Assembly (NCBI GenBank): GCA_946885745.1 | Contig: CAMPGV010000001.1 | Location: 1-64,000 of the forward strand | Direction of reading: 5' to 3' | DNA: 64,000 nt | Origin: an uncultured Candidatus Saccharibacteria bacterium | GTDB lineage: Bacteria > Patescibacteria > Saccharimonadia > Saccharimonadales > JAEWBQ01 | In this document: positions 1 to 8,731 of the stretch, one piece after another | How the letters are laid out: every line of letters begins with the position of its first letter | Position numbering within the stretch: the first letter of the stretch is position 1 | Translations under genes and position numbers: made by a program | Notes under the pieces: generated by a model | The model's input: only the letters and a program-made list of their open reading frames with translations | Told to the model about the DNA's origin: nothing | Database searches by the model: none

Positions 1-119
1 TTACTTAACTTCTTACTGTCCGTCAGGCCTTCAATTGAAACCCCACCAAGCACTACCGCTCCAACTACGAGTGGCCCTGCCCACGGCCCACGGCCAACCT
101 CATCTATACCAAGAATCAT
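1..119 (-). CDS. rnhB: Ribonuclease HII, N-terminal part (cut by window edge)
   Basis: Removes RNA from RNA:DNA hybrids and single ribonucleotides from DNA. Reading from an ATG at 119, the visible 39 residues begin [16 protein letters not shown] and contain GLTDSKKLS, the two most N-terminal RNase HII motifs, with the first catalytic Asp-Glu pair in GIDEVGRG. The rest lies beyond base 1. It follows rplS on the same strand, as in the common rplS-rnhB order, but a strong hairpin at 151-181 separates the two, so transcription may be partly uncoupled. Confidence 0.93.
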   Translation of the reverse strand, partial: MILGIDEVGRGPWAGPLVVGAVVLGGVSIEGLTDSKKLS

Positions 120-150
120 ATGTATCTATTCTACAGATTTTGTAGACACA

Positions 151-181
151 AAAAAACACCGCCGTAATGGCGGTGTTTTTT
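151..181. terminator. Bidirectional-looking intrinsic terminator after rplS
   Basis: Perfect 13-bp inverted repeat (151-163 and 169-181) with loop GTAAT. The arms are AAAAAACACCGCC and its complement, so both strands end in a T run. It lies 9 bases beyond the rplS stop and most likely ends the rplS transcript. Confidence 0.9.
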
Positions 182-189
182 AAGCGATA

Positions 190-609
190 TTATTTTGCTT
201 CTTCACTGGCTTCTTCGGCCTTAGGAGCTTCAGTCACCTTGTTAACTTCTTCGCGGTTAAAGTCTTTAGCAGCGAGACGAGCGCTCTTACCGCTACGGCC
301 ACGCAGGAATGACAGGTAGTTACGGCGAACCTTAGCACGGCGCATGATTTCAATCTTCTCTACGAGTGGGCTGTGGAGAAGGAAGCTCTTCTCAACGCCG
401 ACACCGCTTGCAATCTTACGGACAGTAATACGGCTCGTGTGTGACTTCTTGTTGTCAGTACGGATGACAAGACCTTCAAAGATCTGGACACGCTCTTTGT
501 TGCCTTCTTTAATCTTCTGGTGAACGCGAACTGTGTCACCGCTGCGAGCGTCAACAACGCCAGCTTTTTTCTGCTCTTCGTTAACTTTTTGGATTAGTGC
601 GAAACTCAT
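190..609 (-). CDS. rplS: 50S ribosomal protein L19
   Basis: Structural protein of the large ribosomal subunit at the 30S-50S interface. The 139-residue product carries the usual L19 core: GDTVRVHQKIKEG, IFEGLVI, and the basic C-terminal stretch RRAKVRRNYLSFLRGRSGKSAR. It ends in an acidic Glu/Ala-rich tail of about 20 residues beyond the usual end. The start ATG at 609 gives the normal family N-terminus (ALIQKVNEEQ). A promoter with an extended -10 lies at 718-745, leaving a leader of about 100 nt. trmD, khpA, rpsP and rnc, its usual neighbours, lie about 59 kb away on the same strand. Confidence 0.97.
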   Translation of the reverse strand: MSFALIQKVNEEQKKAGVVDARSGDTVRVHQKIKEGNKERVQIFEGLVIRTDNKKSHTSRITVRKIASGVGVEKSFLLHSPLVEKIEIMRRAKVRRNYLSFLRGRSGKSARLAAKDFNREEVNKVTEAPKAEEASEEAK

Positions 610-717
610 AATTTTTACCTCAGTTAATATCTTGCTGCCTATTAGCTGGCCACGTAGTTGTACGGCTACGGCTCCACGCCATTGAACAAGATGTTTAATC
701 TATACAATCAATCGTTG

Positions 718-745
718 ATTATAGCATACTTATGCGTAATTTGAA
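718..745 (-). promoter_or_regulatory. Promoter of rplS with extended -10
   Basis: On the minus strand an extended -10 TGCTATAAT (TATAAT at 723-718) has a weak -35 TTCAAA (745-740) at 16 bp. The predicted leader is about 100 nt and contains a short inverted repeat around GTAG-N8-CTAC (roughly 650-670), which could fold. Ribosomal-protein leaders are often autoregulatory, but that role is inferred here. Confidence 0.6.
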
Positions 746-761
746 AGGGGTTAGACTACTT

Positions 762-1208
762 TTACTCAGGCAGATAGCCGGTTTTTACCAAGGCTTGGTG
801 CGCCAAAACAGATTTATTACCATACGCTGCAAAAACTTCCGGATTTAGGCAATGAATATCTTTAATCTCAGATCCGATTGGAATCACCAGTTCATCGGCC
901 GGCACCGCCAAGCCGGCCTCAAAAACGGTCCAGTGTAGCATCAGTTCGCCGCGGCCAGTCGCAACAGGTCCACTTACGGTTGTACGTAGTACAAAATCCG
1001 TTAACTGTGCTTTTTTAATACCGATCTCTTCATGAAGTTCGCGTAGAGCCGCAGTGTCAGGATTCTCGCCACGGTCAATACCACCACCCGGTAGATTGTA
1101 TCGACCGCTTTTTCGGCTTTCAACAAAAATAACATTGTTACTTTCGTCACGAATGATCACCTTAGCAGCAGGCCTCACTTCGCGTCCTTTTGAAGTAATC
1201 AAATTCAT
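762..1208 (-). CDS. NUDIX family hydrolase
   Basis: Hydrolyses a nucleoside diphosphate linked to another moiety; the substrate cannot be assigned. The NUDIX box lies at residues 42-64 with the full GX5EX7REUXEEXGU pattern (GGIDRGE, then RELHEEIGI). At 148 residues it is a single-domain protein of usual size. A TATAAT box (1218-1223) lies 9 nt before the ATG and there is no Shine-Dalgarno, so the message is probably nearly leaderless. A housecleaning role or capped-nucleotide turnover are both possible. Confidence 0.88.
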   Translation of the reverse strand: MNLITSKGREVRPAAKVIIRDESNNVIFVESRKSGRYNLPGGGIDRGENPDTAALRELHEEIGIKKAQLTDFVLRTTVSGPVATGRGELMLHWTVFEAGLAVPADELVIPIGSEIKDIHCLNPEVFAAYGNKSVLAHQALVKTGYLPE

Positions 1209-1251
1209 AATTATGATATTATATCACTATTATAAATTTAGTCAATTATTA

Positions 1252-2874
1252 CTAGATGACTCGATTAACTTCTTCGAGCGTTGTTTCGCCGCGAAGTGCC
1301 GCAAGAACACCGGCCTGCAGTAACGACACCATACCCTGCCTCTTTGCCGTAGCTTCAATCTTCTCTACATGGACGTCGGAAACATCACCACGAAGAAACT
1401 TCTGAATTTCCTCGTCTACTATGAGCTGTTCCATAATTACCATGCGGCCCTGGTAGCCAAAAGGCACATCCTCACTAGGAGCAGGCTGCCACAATTGAAA
1501 ATTCTCTAGATCGGGCCGTTCAACACCCTCTGGTAGATCTGCCAAAACGTCGCGGACATAACGCTTCGTGGCCTCATCGGGCTCATAGGCCTGCTTTGTA
1601 GTATCATGTAGGCGACGCACCAGGCGCTGGGCAATAACCAGACGAATAGCCGAACTAAAGATAGGATTAACGCCTATTAGGTCAATCATACGACTAAAGG
1701 CAGCGCTTGCTGAAGTAGCGTGGAAGCTCGATAGCACCAAGTGTCCTGTAATTGACGCTTGAATCGCTGTACGGGCAGTATCCTGGTCGCGAATCTCACC
1801 CACCATCACAATATCCGGGTCAAGACGCAAAATCGAACGTAGCGAATCGCCAAATGTCTGACCAGCCGTAGTATCGATTGGGATCTGCGAAATACCAGTG
1901 AGTCCGTACTCGATTGGATCCTCCAGGGTAATAAGTTTGCGATCGGGCGTATTGAGCGCATTGAGCATACTATAAAGCGTTGTCGACTTACCCGAACCGG
2001 TCGGACCGACCATCAGGACCATACCGCGCGGATGACTGATGACCTCATCGATCTCCTTGCGCTGAGCATCAGGAATGCCTAATAGATCAAGATTTAGCAG
2101 CTTTTCATCAAAATTAAAGAGGCGCAACACTGCATCCTGACCATGCATCGTCGGCACAGTCTCGACACGAATATTTAATACATGGGTCGCATCGCCACGG
2201 GTGATTTCTTTTTGCATATGCCCCGACTGAGGCTCAGTTGCTGCTGTCGATATATTACTGCGACTTGCTAGCTCACCCATAACAACACGATAGCGGTCTT
2301 TTTCTAACTCAGCCACCGCATGGAGCGCACCATCTACACGCATCCTGATACGAATAGCCTCTCGCGTATTTTCAATATGAATATCACTCGCCCCAAGACT
2401 ATCAGCCTGGCTAATGATGTAGTCAAAGAGTTGGTCACTAGCAACACTATTAAGCGTCTTGCTTACTTGGGAAATAGTGTCGCTATCGCCGTGTCGTGCG
2501 ATTTTAATATCGTCGTAAATGACTTCTTTTGGCGGGTCGTAACGCTGCATGAAGGCGCGAAACCCACTATTGCTAATCAAGAAAAAATGAATATTTTCGC
2601 CACGGTCATTGTAAGCGCGCTCCATATTATGAATGAGCGACTGTGGAGTTTGGCTCGTCACGCCAAAACGATACGGACTCTCACTGTCGCTGACCATGAG
2701 TGGCACAATATAGCCTTTATACATTTCGTCGATCGTGAGAACGTCACTGACAAGCGGTAGCGTTTTTTCATATTCCCGCGTATCCAGATATTGAAGACCA
2801 AGAATAGCCGCTCTTTCACGGGTAGCATTTTCGTCTTGTTCGCGCCGTCGCTGCTGAATCGCCTCTTCGTCCAT
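1252..2874 (-). CDS. GspE/PilB-family secretion/pilus assembly ATPase
   Basis: A hexameric ATPase of the type II secretion/type IV pilus family, which powers pilin polymerisation or secretion at the inner membrane. The 540-residue protein has an N-terminal GspE-like domain (to about 120), the second N domain with GASDIHIE (161-168), Walker A GPTGSGKST (290-298), a LEDPIEYG Asp-box region, Walker B DIVMVGEIRD and a His-box (SSFHAT). The tetracysteine zinc site of many GspE/PilB proteins is absent. No pilC, pilT or pilin gene is adjacent. A TATAGT box at 2882-2887 is 7 nt from the ATG, suggesting a leaderless message. Such pili are used for host attachment and DNA uptake in Saccharibacteria; that role is inferred. 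Confidence 0.9.
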   Translation of the reverse strand: MDEEAIQQRRREQDENATRERAAILGLQYLDTREYEKTLPLVSDVLTIDEMYKGYIVPLMVSDSESPYRFGVTSQTPQSLIHNMERAYNDRGENIHFFLISNSGFRAFMQRYDPPKEVIYDDIKIARHGDSDTISQVSKTLNSVASDQLFDYIISQADSLGASDIHIENTREAIRIRMRVDGALHAVAELEKDRYRVVMGELASRSNISTAATEPQSGHMQKEITRGDATHVLNIRVETVPTMHGQDAVLRLFNFDEKLLNLDLLGIPDAQRKEIDEVISHPRGMVLMVGPTGSGKSTTLYSMLNALNTPDRKLITLEDPIEYGLTGISQIPIDTTAGQTFGDSLRSILRLDPDIVMVGEIRDQDTARTAIQASITGHLVLSSFHATSASAAFSRMIDLIGVNPIFSSAIRLVIAQRLVRRLHDTTKQAYEPDEATKRYVRDVLADLPEGVERPDLENFQLWQPAPSEDVPFGYQGRMVIMEQLIVDEEIQKFLRGDVSDVHVEKIEATAKRQGMVSLLQAGVLAALRGETTLEEVNRVI

Positions 2875-2881
2875 TACCTAA

Positions 2882-2887
2882 ACTATA
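2882..2887 (-). promoter_or_regulatory. -10 box of the GspE/PilB ATPase gene, leaderless arrangement
   Basis: TATAGT on the minus strand ends 7 nt before the ATG at 2874, so the expected transcription start coincides with the start codon. Confidence 0.55.
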
Positions 2888-2928
2888 ACAAAAAGCTCAT
2901 GCTAATTATAGTGATAAAATAAGGGGTA

Positions 2929-3426
2929 ATGCCTGAAATTATTGTCATCGCACACAATATCCGATCAACACACAATATTGGCGCCATTTTCCGCACCTCA
3001 GAAGGGTTTGGTGTTAGTAAGATTATTTTGAGTGGCTATTCACCATATCCTTCGCTCGAACGTGACACTCGCCTGCCGCATATTCATCGGAAGCTCAATG
3101 ACCAAATCCACAAGACCGCTCTCGGTGCTGAAAAAATCGTTCCATTTGAATACCAAGAGACACCAGGCATTGAGATGTTACGTGAAGCAGGCTACCGCAT
3201 CGTTGGACTTGAGCAGGATAAGCGCTCTACTATACTGCCTCACTATAGCGTGCCGGACAAGGTCGCTCTCCTCCTGGGTGAAGAAGTTGAAGGAATCACC
3301 AGAGACTTACGCACCCTCTGCGATGACTTGATTGAGATCCCGATGGTCGGACAAAAAGAATCTTTTAATGTCAGCGTTGCCACCGGCATCGCCCTTTACG
3401 CACTCAGCTGTGCCCGCTTTAACTAA
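2929..3426 (+). CDS. SpoU/TrmH-family RNA 2'-O-methyltransferase
   Basis: A SAM-dependent ribose methyltransferase of the knotted SPOUT fold acting on tRNA or rRNA. The 165-residue protein shows motif 1 around NIRSTHNIGAIFRT (10-23), motif 2 LLLGEEVEGI (114-123) and motif 3 IPMVGQKESFNVSVA (137-151). It lacks an N-terminal substrate-binding domain, as in short TrmL/TrmH-like members. AAGGGG lies just before the ATG. It converges on the next gene with a 4-base stop overlap. Confidence 0.92.
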   Translation: MPEIIVIAHNIRSTHNIGAIFRTSEGFGVSKIILSGYSPYPSLERDTRLPHIHRKLNDQIHKTALGAEKIVPFEYQETPGIEMLREAGYRIVGLEQDKRSTILPHYSVPDKVALLLGEEVEGITRDLRTLCDDLIEIPMVGQKESFNVSVATGIALYALSCARFN

Positions 3427-3437
3427 GAGCGGGGCAC
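3410..3437. terminator. Hairpin holding both stop codons of a convergent pair
   Basis: GTGCCCGCT (3410-3418) pairs with AGCGGGGCAC (3428-3437) with one bulged G. The 9-nt loop contains CTAA (3423-3426), which is TAA for the plus gene and TAG for the minus gene. There is no T run, so terminator activity is inferred from position only. Confidence 0.5.
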
Positions 3438-3941
3438 GTCCGTGGAGTTCGCTGCCACTACCTCGGCTTCAGCAGGCTTGGCGTGATGAAAGATGTCGAG
3501 TGACGGAAGTCCTATCTTAATATGCTGACGACGCTGATGCTCGGCGTCAATCTTGGCATGAAGCTTCGCCATAGCTCGGGCTGTACCAGGATTATTAGCG
3601 ATAGCACGAAATTGACTATCAAGCTCGTGAAGTTCGTCATCACTCAAATCTTCCAGGCCAATAAACTGCGTACGCGCACCCTTAACTGAGTGGATTAACT
3701 CGTCGAGCTTTAAGTGGACGGACTTTGTATCTCGGTTCTGTGTATTCTGAATCAAGAACACCATCAAAAAGGTAACGATGGTCGTCCCAGTATTAATAAC
3801 AAGCTGCCATGTATCTGAATAGCCAAACATTGGACCAGTCAGCGCCCAGCTAATTACCACGACTAATGCCAGAAGAAATGTAGCAGCGCTGCCAGTTGCC
3901 TGGGAGATTTTATTAGCAATAAGGCGGAAGGCGTTTTTCAT
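3423..3941 (-). CDS. Low-affinity iron permease family membrane protein
   Basis: The sequence resembles the Iron_permease family (PF04120): two N-terminal membrane segments and the stretch TWQLVINTGTTIVTFLMVFLIQNTQNRD, typical of the family, followed by a soluble tail with ELHELDSQFRA. Transport function is not proven for bacterial members. The ATG at 3941 (MKNAFRLI) is chosen over an upstream TTG at 3977 because it matches the family N-terminus. A CATACT box (3949-3954) 7 nt before this ATG fits a leaderless message. It lies directly after dnaE. Confidence 0.85.
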   Translation of the reverse strand: MKNAFRLIANKISQATGSAATFLLALVVVISWALTGPMFGYSDTWQLVINTGTTIVTFLMVFLIQNTQNRDTKSVHLKLDELIHSVKGARTQFIGLEDLSDDELHELDSQFRAIANNPGTARAMAKLHAKIDAEHQRRQHIKIGLPSLDIFHHAKPAEAEVVAANSTDVPRS

Positions 3942-3978
3942 AATGTGTAGTATGGCATGAAACCACACCAAGCACAAG

Positions 3979-6900
3979 CTATTTCAATACAACACAATCT
4001 TCACCAAGCAACTTGACGAGTTGACCTATCAAGGCATCACTTGCGTCCACTCTAAATGGCAGTCGAATTGCGGATGACTTTGCTTCGCCAAGCACCAAAA
4101 CAATATCAGTATTGCCAACAAAATCACTGCACGTTTGCTTCAAAGCCAGCAAAGCATTGTGATCGTCGGGATTTTTAATGTGGACAAACAATTTTTTCAC
4201 CGGAGGAATATCCACAATGGGCCGGTGCTTCGGAGCCTCGGCCGTTTCAACGGCCGCTTTTGGTGCCTCGGGTGTGGGCGTGCTTCCAGGGTTCTTTTTG
4301 GCCCGATACTCGGCCACACGCTCCGCTTTCACCTTAGCGCTCATTTTTGGCGCCTCCATCTTACGCCCCGTCGATTCATACTCACGCAGCTCCTGATCGG
4401 TAACAACATTAATTTCATCGGCAATCATCTTAGCTTCATTGCCAAGATTACCATCACGATCGCGAGCACTCGCCTTACCCGAGACACGAATTACCGCATC
4501 TTGTACCAGCTTCGCCCCTACTTGCTCATAGAGATTTGGAAATACAATGACCTCGGCCTCATTTGTCTTATCCTCAAGGCCAACGAATGCCATCTTTGTG
4601 CCAGACTTAGTAACAATTGTTCGCACCGTTGAAACAAGGCCGCCAATCGTTACTTTCTTGCCGTCAATTTCTGGCTTCATGCGAGCAAGAGGGATAGTCT
4701 GCTCTTCAAAGTAGGCATCGTAATTATCAAGAGGATGCGCGCTAATATATAGACCAAGCAGCTCACGCTCCCATGTTAATTTCTCTTTGTCGGTGTATTT
4801 TACAGGCGCCGTCTGCATAGTAATCGTTGGCTGGATTTCAGTCATTTCACTCATCCCGCCGAAGAGATCGGTTTGCCCACTGAGCGCCTCTTTCTGCAGT
4901 TTACTTGCAAAAGCCAGTAGAGTCTCGAGATTGTAGAGTAGGTCAGAGCGATCCCCCATACTATCAAATGCCCCTGATTTAATGAGCGATTCCCACACTT
5001 TTTTATTTACTTTTTTATTACTAACCCGCTTAGCAAAGTCTTCAATACTCGTAAACCGACCTTCTTCACGGACACGAATAATTTCTTCAACCGCACCAAC
5101 ACCCACGCCCTTGATAGCCGCCATTCCAAAGCGAATTTCGCTTTCACCCGGCACAACGGCGAACTCAACATAGGACTCATTCACATCAGGTGACAACACC
5201 TTGATACCCATGTGCTTACACTCTGTAATCTCAATTGCAAGACGCTCAATATCATCTTGGTCGCTAGTCATGAGAGCCGCCATGAATGCATCTGGATAGT
5301 GCGCCTTTAGATACGCGGTCCAATATGCCACAAGACCATAACACGCAGCATGCGACTTGTTGAAACAGTAATTCGCAAACTCTTCGAGCTGATCCCAGAA
5401 CTTTTCGGCAACTTCCTTCTTGGCGCCGCTCGTCTTGATGGCACCTTCTACAAAGTCGACTTTCACTTTGCGCATCAGGTCGATCTTTTTCTTACCCACC
5501 GCCTTTCGGAGCGTATCTGCTTGACCACCGGTAAACCCGGACCACTCTTTTGAAATCTGCATGAACTGCTCCTGGTAGACAAGGATGCCGTAGGTATTTT
5601 TGAGCGAGTTTTCCATACCTTTGTCGAGGTACGTAATCTCTTCTTGACCATGCTTACGCTTAATAAAGCTATCAATAAACTGCATTGGTCCGGGACGATA
5701 CAAAGCCACCATCGCGATAATGTCTTCAAAAGCGGTTGGCTTAAGCTCGCGCAAGTAGCGCTTCATGCCGGCAGATTCAAGCTGGAACACACCGGTCGTG
5801 TCACCGCGCTGAAATAGCTCATACGTTTTAACATCATTGAGGGGGATCTTTGAAAGATCAATCTCGTTCTTGTATACCTTTTTGATAATACGAAGTGCAT
5901 TATTAATAATTGTCAGGTTTGATAGACCCAAGAAGTCCATCTTAAGAAGACCTAGCTCTTCGACAGGCCCCATTGGGAACTGTGTCGCTACAACACCCTT
6001 CTGTGCCATCTCGAGCGGCACATAGTTTACAACCGGCTCTGGCGCAATTACCACGCCAGCTGCATGTACGCCATGCGAACGCATCGTCCCTTCAAGGCGC
6101 ATCGCAAAATCCAGCACCTGCTTTGAAGTTGGGTTTGTTTCATATTCTTTCTTTAGGTCGGCGTCTTCAACGACACTAACTTTCAACGGAATATGTCGCC
6201 CCTGTGCGGGCGGCGGGATCATCTTACTAAGGCGGTCAGCTTCAGCATACGGCACCTGAAGCACACGGGCGACATCACGCACCGCCGCACGAGCAGCCAT
6301 CGTACCAAACGTACCGATATTCGTCACCCTGTCGCTGCCATACTTTTGGGCACAGTATTCAATCACCTCACCGCGACGCGTATCCTGGATATCAATATCA
6401 ATATCGGGCATTGAAATACGATCCGGATTCAAGAATCGCTCGAACAGCAAATCGTATTTAAGCGGATCAAGGTCGGTAATTTTTAGCGCATAGGCAATGA
6501 TAGACCCTGCTGCCGAGCCACGACCAGGACCAAAGATAATACCCTGATCCTTCCCCCAGTTAATAAAGTCCTGGACGATCAAGAAGTAGCCGTTATAGCC
6601 CATCTTATCAAGGACACCGAGCTCCATATCCAGTCGCTCAATCTGCGCCTCTGTCAGTTTTGCGCGAATTGCGTCGTTGCCCATCTCACCCGCCTCGTCC
6701 CACGGAATACCGAGGTAGCGAAACGCCATACCTTGATATACAAGGTGATCGAGATATGACTTTTCGGTCATTCCTTCTGGCACAGGGAACTCTGGAATTA
6801 AAATCTTGCCAAGTTCAATTTCAACGTGACATCGATCAGCAATTCGCTTTGTATTACGAACCGCCTCAGGATTTGTCTTTTCCCAGCGACTAATGATATC

Positions 6901-7713
6901 GCGCGGATCGGTCACGTGCAATTCAAAGTCAATCAAGCTCATACGCTTTTCATCGCTTAAGTAAGCGCCCGTGCCTACACAGAGTAGAATTTCGTGCGTA
7001 TCCTGATCGTCATGCGTCAAATAGTGACCATCACTTGTGACCGCACAGGGAATATCAAGCTCTTCCGAGAGCCGTTCAAGATACTTGTTAATCTTAACCT
7101 GCACATCCCACTGCACAGGATTATCTGGATGACCATGGTCTTGCAACTCTAGGTAGTAGCGATCACCAAAAATCGACTTATACCAGCTCGCAACACGCTT
7201 AGCCTCTTCATAATTATCGGCTCGTAGATTTTCGCCTACTTCACCACTGGCGCAAGCCGACAAAATGATAAGTCCTTCATTGTACTTCTCTAACAGCTCA
7301 TGATCGATACGTGGCTTGTAGTATATACCTTCTAGATTGGCAATCGTCGACAACTTCATAAGGTTACGGTAACCCTGGTCATTCATCGCCAAGATAATAA
7401 GATGGTACCGAGCCTTATCTTTTTGAGGATCACGGTCGTGGCGAGAGCGAGCGGCCACATAAGCCTCCATACCAAAAATAGGCTTAATACCGCCGTCTTG
7501 AGCCGCCTTGTAGAACTCGATCGTGCCGCTCATCGTACCATGATCAGTGATGGCCGTCGCCTCCATACCAAGCTCTTTAACAGTTCGCACAAGATCAGGG
7601 ATCTTTGTTAAACCATCAAGCAGGCTGTGGTGCGTATGATTATGTAAGTGCACATAATCAGCCGGTGTTAGTTGCGTCGTCGCAGTAGCGACGGTCTCTG
7701 TCTCTACCCCCAT
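3979..7713 (-). CDS. dnaE: DNA polymerase III alpha subunit
   Basis: The replicative polymerase. The 1244-residue protein has an N-terminal PHP domain (HLHNHTHHSLLDG, 22-34; TDHG, 56-59), a palm with the catalytic PDIDID (436-441) and GPGRGSAAGS (395-404), fingers with LYRPGPMQ, a helix-hairpin-helix region (KGVGVGAVEEI), and a C-terminal OB fold (VTIGGLVSTVR). Most PHP metal ligands (HxH, DHG, SDGH) look intact, so proofreading activity is possible. A TATACT box with an upstream TGn lies 10 nt before the ATG and no Shine-Dalgarno is seen. Confidence 0.98.
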   Translation of the reverse strand: MGVETETVATATTQLTPADYVHLHNHTHHSLLDGLTKIPDLVRTVKELGMEATAITDHGTMSGTIEFYKAAQDGGIKPIFGMEAYVAARSRHDRDPQKDKARYHLIILAMNDQGYRNLMKLSTIANLEGIYYKPRIDHELLEKYNEGLIILSACASGEVGENLRADNYEEAKRVASWYKSIFGDRYYLELQDHGHPDNPVQWDVQVKINKYLERLSEELDIPCAVTSDGHYLTHDDQDTHEILLCVGTGAYLSDEKRMSLIDFELHVTDPRDIISRWEKTNPEAVRNTKRIADRCHVEIELGKILIPEFPVPEGMTEKSYLDHLVYQGMAFRYLGIPWDEAGEMGNDAIRAKLTEAQIERLDMELGVLDKMGYNGYFLIVQDFINWGKDQGIIFGPGRGSAAGSIIAYALKITDLDPLKYDLLFERFLNPDRISMPDIDIDIQDTRRGEVIEYCAQKYGSDRVTNIGTFGTMAARAAVRDVARVLQVPYAEADRLSKMIPPPAQGRHIPLKVSVVEDADLKKEYETNPTSKQVLDFAMRLEGTMRSHGVHAAGVVIAPEPVVNYVPLEMAQKGVVATQFPMGPVEELGLLKMDFLGLSNLTIINNALRIIKKVYKNEIDLSKIPLNDVKTYELFQRGDTTGVFQLESAGMKRYLRELKPTAFEDIIAMVALYRPGPMQFIDSFIKRKHGQEEITYLDKGMENSLKNTYGILVYQEQFMQISKEWSGFTGGQADTLRKAVGKKKIDLMRKVKVDFVEGAIKTSGAKKEVAEKFWDQLEEFANYCFNKSHAACYGLVAYWTAYLKAHYPDAFMAALMTSDQDDIERLAIEITECKHMGIKVLSPDVNESYVEFAVVPGESEIRFGMAAIKGVGVGAVEEIIRVREEGRFTSIEDFAKRVSNKKVNKKVWESLIKSGAFDSMGDRSDLLYNLETLLAFASKLQKEALSGQTDLFGGMSEMTEIQPTITMQTAPVKYTDKEKLTWERELLGLYISAHPLDNYDAYFEEQTIPLARMKPEIDGKKVTIGGLVSTVRTIVTKSGTKMAFVGLEDKTNEAEVIVFPNLYEQVGAKLVQDAVIRVSGKASARDRDGNLGNEAKMIADEINVVTDQELREYESTGRKMEAPKMSAKVKAERVAEYRAKKNPGSTPTPEAPKAAVETAEAPKHRPIVDIPPVKKLFVHIKNPDDHNALLALKQTCSDFVGNTDIVLVLGEAKSSAIRLPFRVDASDALIGQLVKLLGEDCVVLK

Positions 7714-7762
7714 AAGTATTTATAGTATAGCAAAAATAAACCAAGATTGCCTGTAGTAATAT

Positions 7763-8062
7763 TTAGCTCTTTGGCTCATGGATCGATGATGAAATACCAT
7801 CAACGGCATCCTTAATTGGCTCGGGGAACAGACCGATAACCTGCGAGAGCACCCATACGACAATCGCTACGACAATCGTACCACCAAGTAAACTTCCAAA
7901 TCCAAAAAAGACGCCACGTACGAAATTCATCCAGTAAACCTGGCGTCTATTCTGATGGAAGTCATAAAAAAGCTCCTCAAGCAATGCCTTGCGTGCATCA
8001 CCCTCCTTTTTGACTTCACTTGGTTTTGTTGGATCCTGTTTTTTAGACTTACGGCCGAGCAC
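7763..8062 (-). CDS. DUF5665-like small membrane protein
   Basis: A 99-residue protein with a charged N-terminal half (Lys-rich, then helical ARKALLEELFYDFHQNRRQ) and one or two membrane segments (NFVRGVFFGFGSLLGGTIVVAIVVWVL). The pattern resembles the DUF5665 family; its function is unknown. It starts at GTG 8062, sharing one base with the stop of the upstream YtxH-like gene (TAGTG), and GGAG lies upstream. It is the last gene of a three-gene set of small envelope proteins. Confidence 0.75.
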   Translation of the reverse strand: MLGRKSKKQDPTKPSEVKKEGDARKALLEELFYDFHQNRRQVYWMNFVRGVFFGFGSLLGGTIVVAIVVWVLSQVIGLFPEPIKDAVDGISSSIHEPKS

Positions 8063-8349
8063 TACTTACTCCAGAAGCCTTTCTTGGTTTCATCTTTATC
8101 GCTTTTATTCTTGTCACTCATATCATGTTTGATATCACGGACTGCATCTTCCGCACGATGAACATACTCTTCCGCCTTGTCGACGGCATGGTCAATCGTA
8201 TCTGCCGCATTTGTCTTCATATCAACTGCTTTCCTGCGAATATCAGCGCGTGTCTCGCGACCAGCTTTTGGAGCAGTCAACATACCAGCGATAACACCCG
8301 CCGCTACACCCACAATCGCACCGAGTGCGAACCTCTTACTTATTGCCAT
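8062..8349 (-). CDS. YtxH-domain small membrane/stress-type protein
   Basis: A 95-residue protein with an N-terminal glycine-rich membrane helix (GAIVGVAAGVIAGMLTAPKAGRETR), the hallmark of YtxH-like general-stress proteins, followed by an amphipathic, highly charged helical tail (KAVDMKTNAADTIDHAVDKAEEYV). The start ATG at 8349 is preceded by GAAAGGGGAAG. It overlaps the end of the upstream membrane gene by 14 bases, so translation is likely coupled. A role in envelope stress is inferred from the family only. Confidence 0.85.
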   Translation of the reverse strand: MAISKRFALGAIVGVAAGVIAGMLTAPKAGRETRADIRRKAVDMKTNAADTIDHAVDKAEEYVHRAEDAVRDIKHDMSDKNKSDKDETKKGFWSK

Positions 8350-8587
8350 GAGTCTTCCCCTTTCGTAATTGTCGAATGATACGACTAATAATTGATATCG
8401 GCAGAGCAGCCATCGCTGACTTTGAAGCCGCCCCTTCAACACTATGTAGGGCTCGTTCAGCCGACGCGGTAATAGTGCGAATCTTTTTTGTCAGGCGAAT
8501 CACAATTACTGCAAGAGTAATCGCAGCTGTCAAAAAGATTGCGAACAAAATGCCTAGAATTACAACAAGTACTTGCGCCCAATCCAT
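8336..8587 (-). CDS. Small membrane protein, DUF948-like
   Basis: An 83-residue protein: one long N-terminal membrane helix (VLVVILGILFAIFLTAAITLAVIVIRL), then a helical region (KKIRTITASAERALHSVEGA) and a basic end. The layout is that of DUF948-type proteins, which often stand next to YtxH genes. The start is set at 8587 rather than the adjacent ATG at 8590 because GAGGAGG is then about 5 nt away. It is the first full gene of the cluster. Confidence 0.7.
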   Translation of the reverse strand: MDWAQVLVVILGILFAIFLTAAITLAVIVIRLTKKIRTITASAERALHSVEGAASKSAMAALPISIISRIIRQLRKGKTHGNK

Positions 8588-8589
8588 CA

Positions 8590-8652
8590 TTACCTCCTCG
8601 TTGCGGGACGTTTGTTGAGAATATTTTTTATAACTCGCTTCATCCACACCAT
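8590..8652 (-). CDS. Possible 20-residue leader/micro-ORF
   Basis: An ATG at 8652 follows AAGGAGG (8668-8662) by 9 nt and opens a 20-codon frame (MVWMKRVIKNILNKRPATRR) ending in TAA at 8590-8592, which overlaps the first ATG of the next gene as TAATG. The product would be short, basic and amphipathic. It could be a regulatory leader or a real small membrane-active peptide; neither is proven. Confidence 0.4.
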   Translation of the reverse strand: MVWMKRVIKNILNKRPATRR

Positions 8653-8697
8653 ATTGATACACCTCCTTGGTTTGAACTTAGAGTTTATTGTATTCCT

Positions 8698-8727
8698 ATT
8701 ATAAGCCCTTTACTTGTGTGAGCGCAA
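8698..8727 (-). promoter_or_regulatory. Promoter of the small envelope gene cluster
   Basis: On the minus strand TTGCGC (8727-8722), 18 bp, then a consensus TATAAT (8703-8698). It lies just past the end of gatB and would give a leader of about 40 nt before the micro-ORF, or about 105 nt before the 83-residue gene. Confidence 0.6.
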
Positions 8728-8731
8728 AAGT

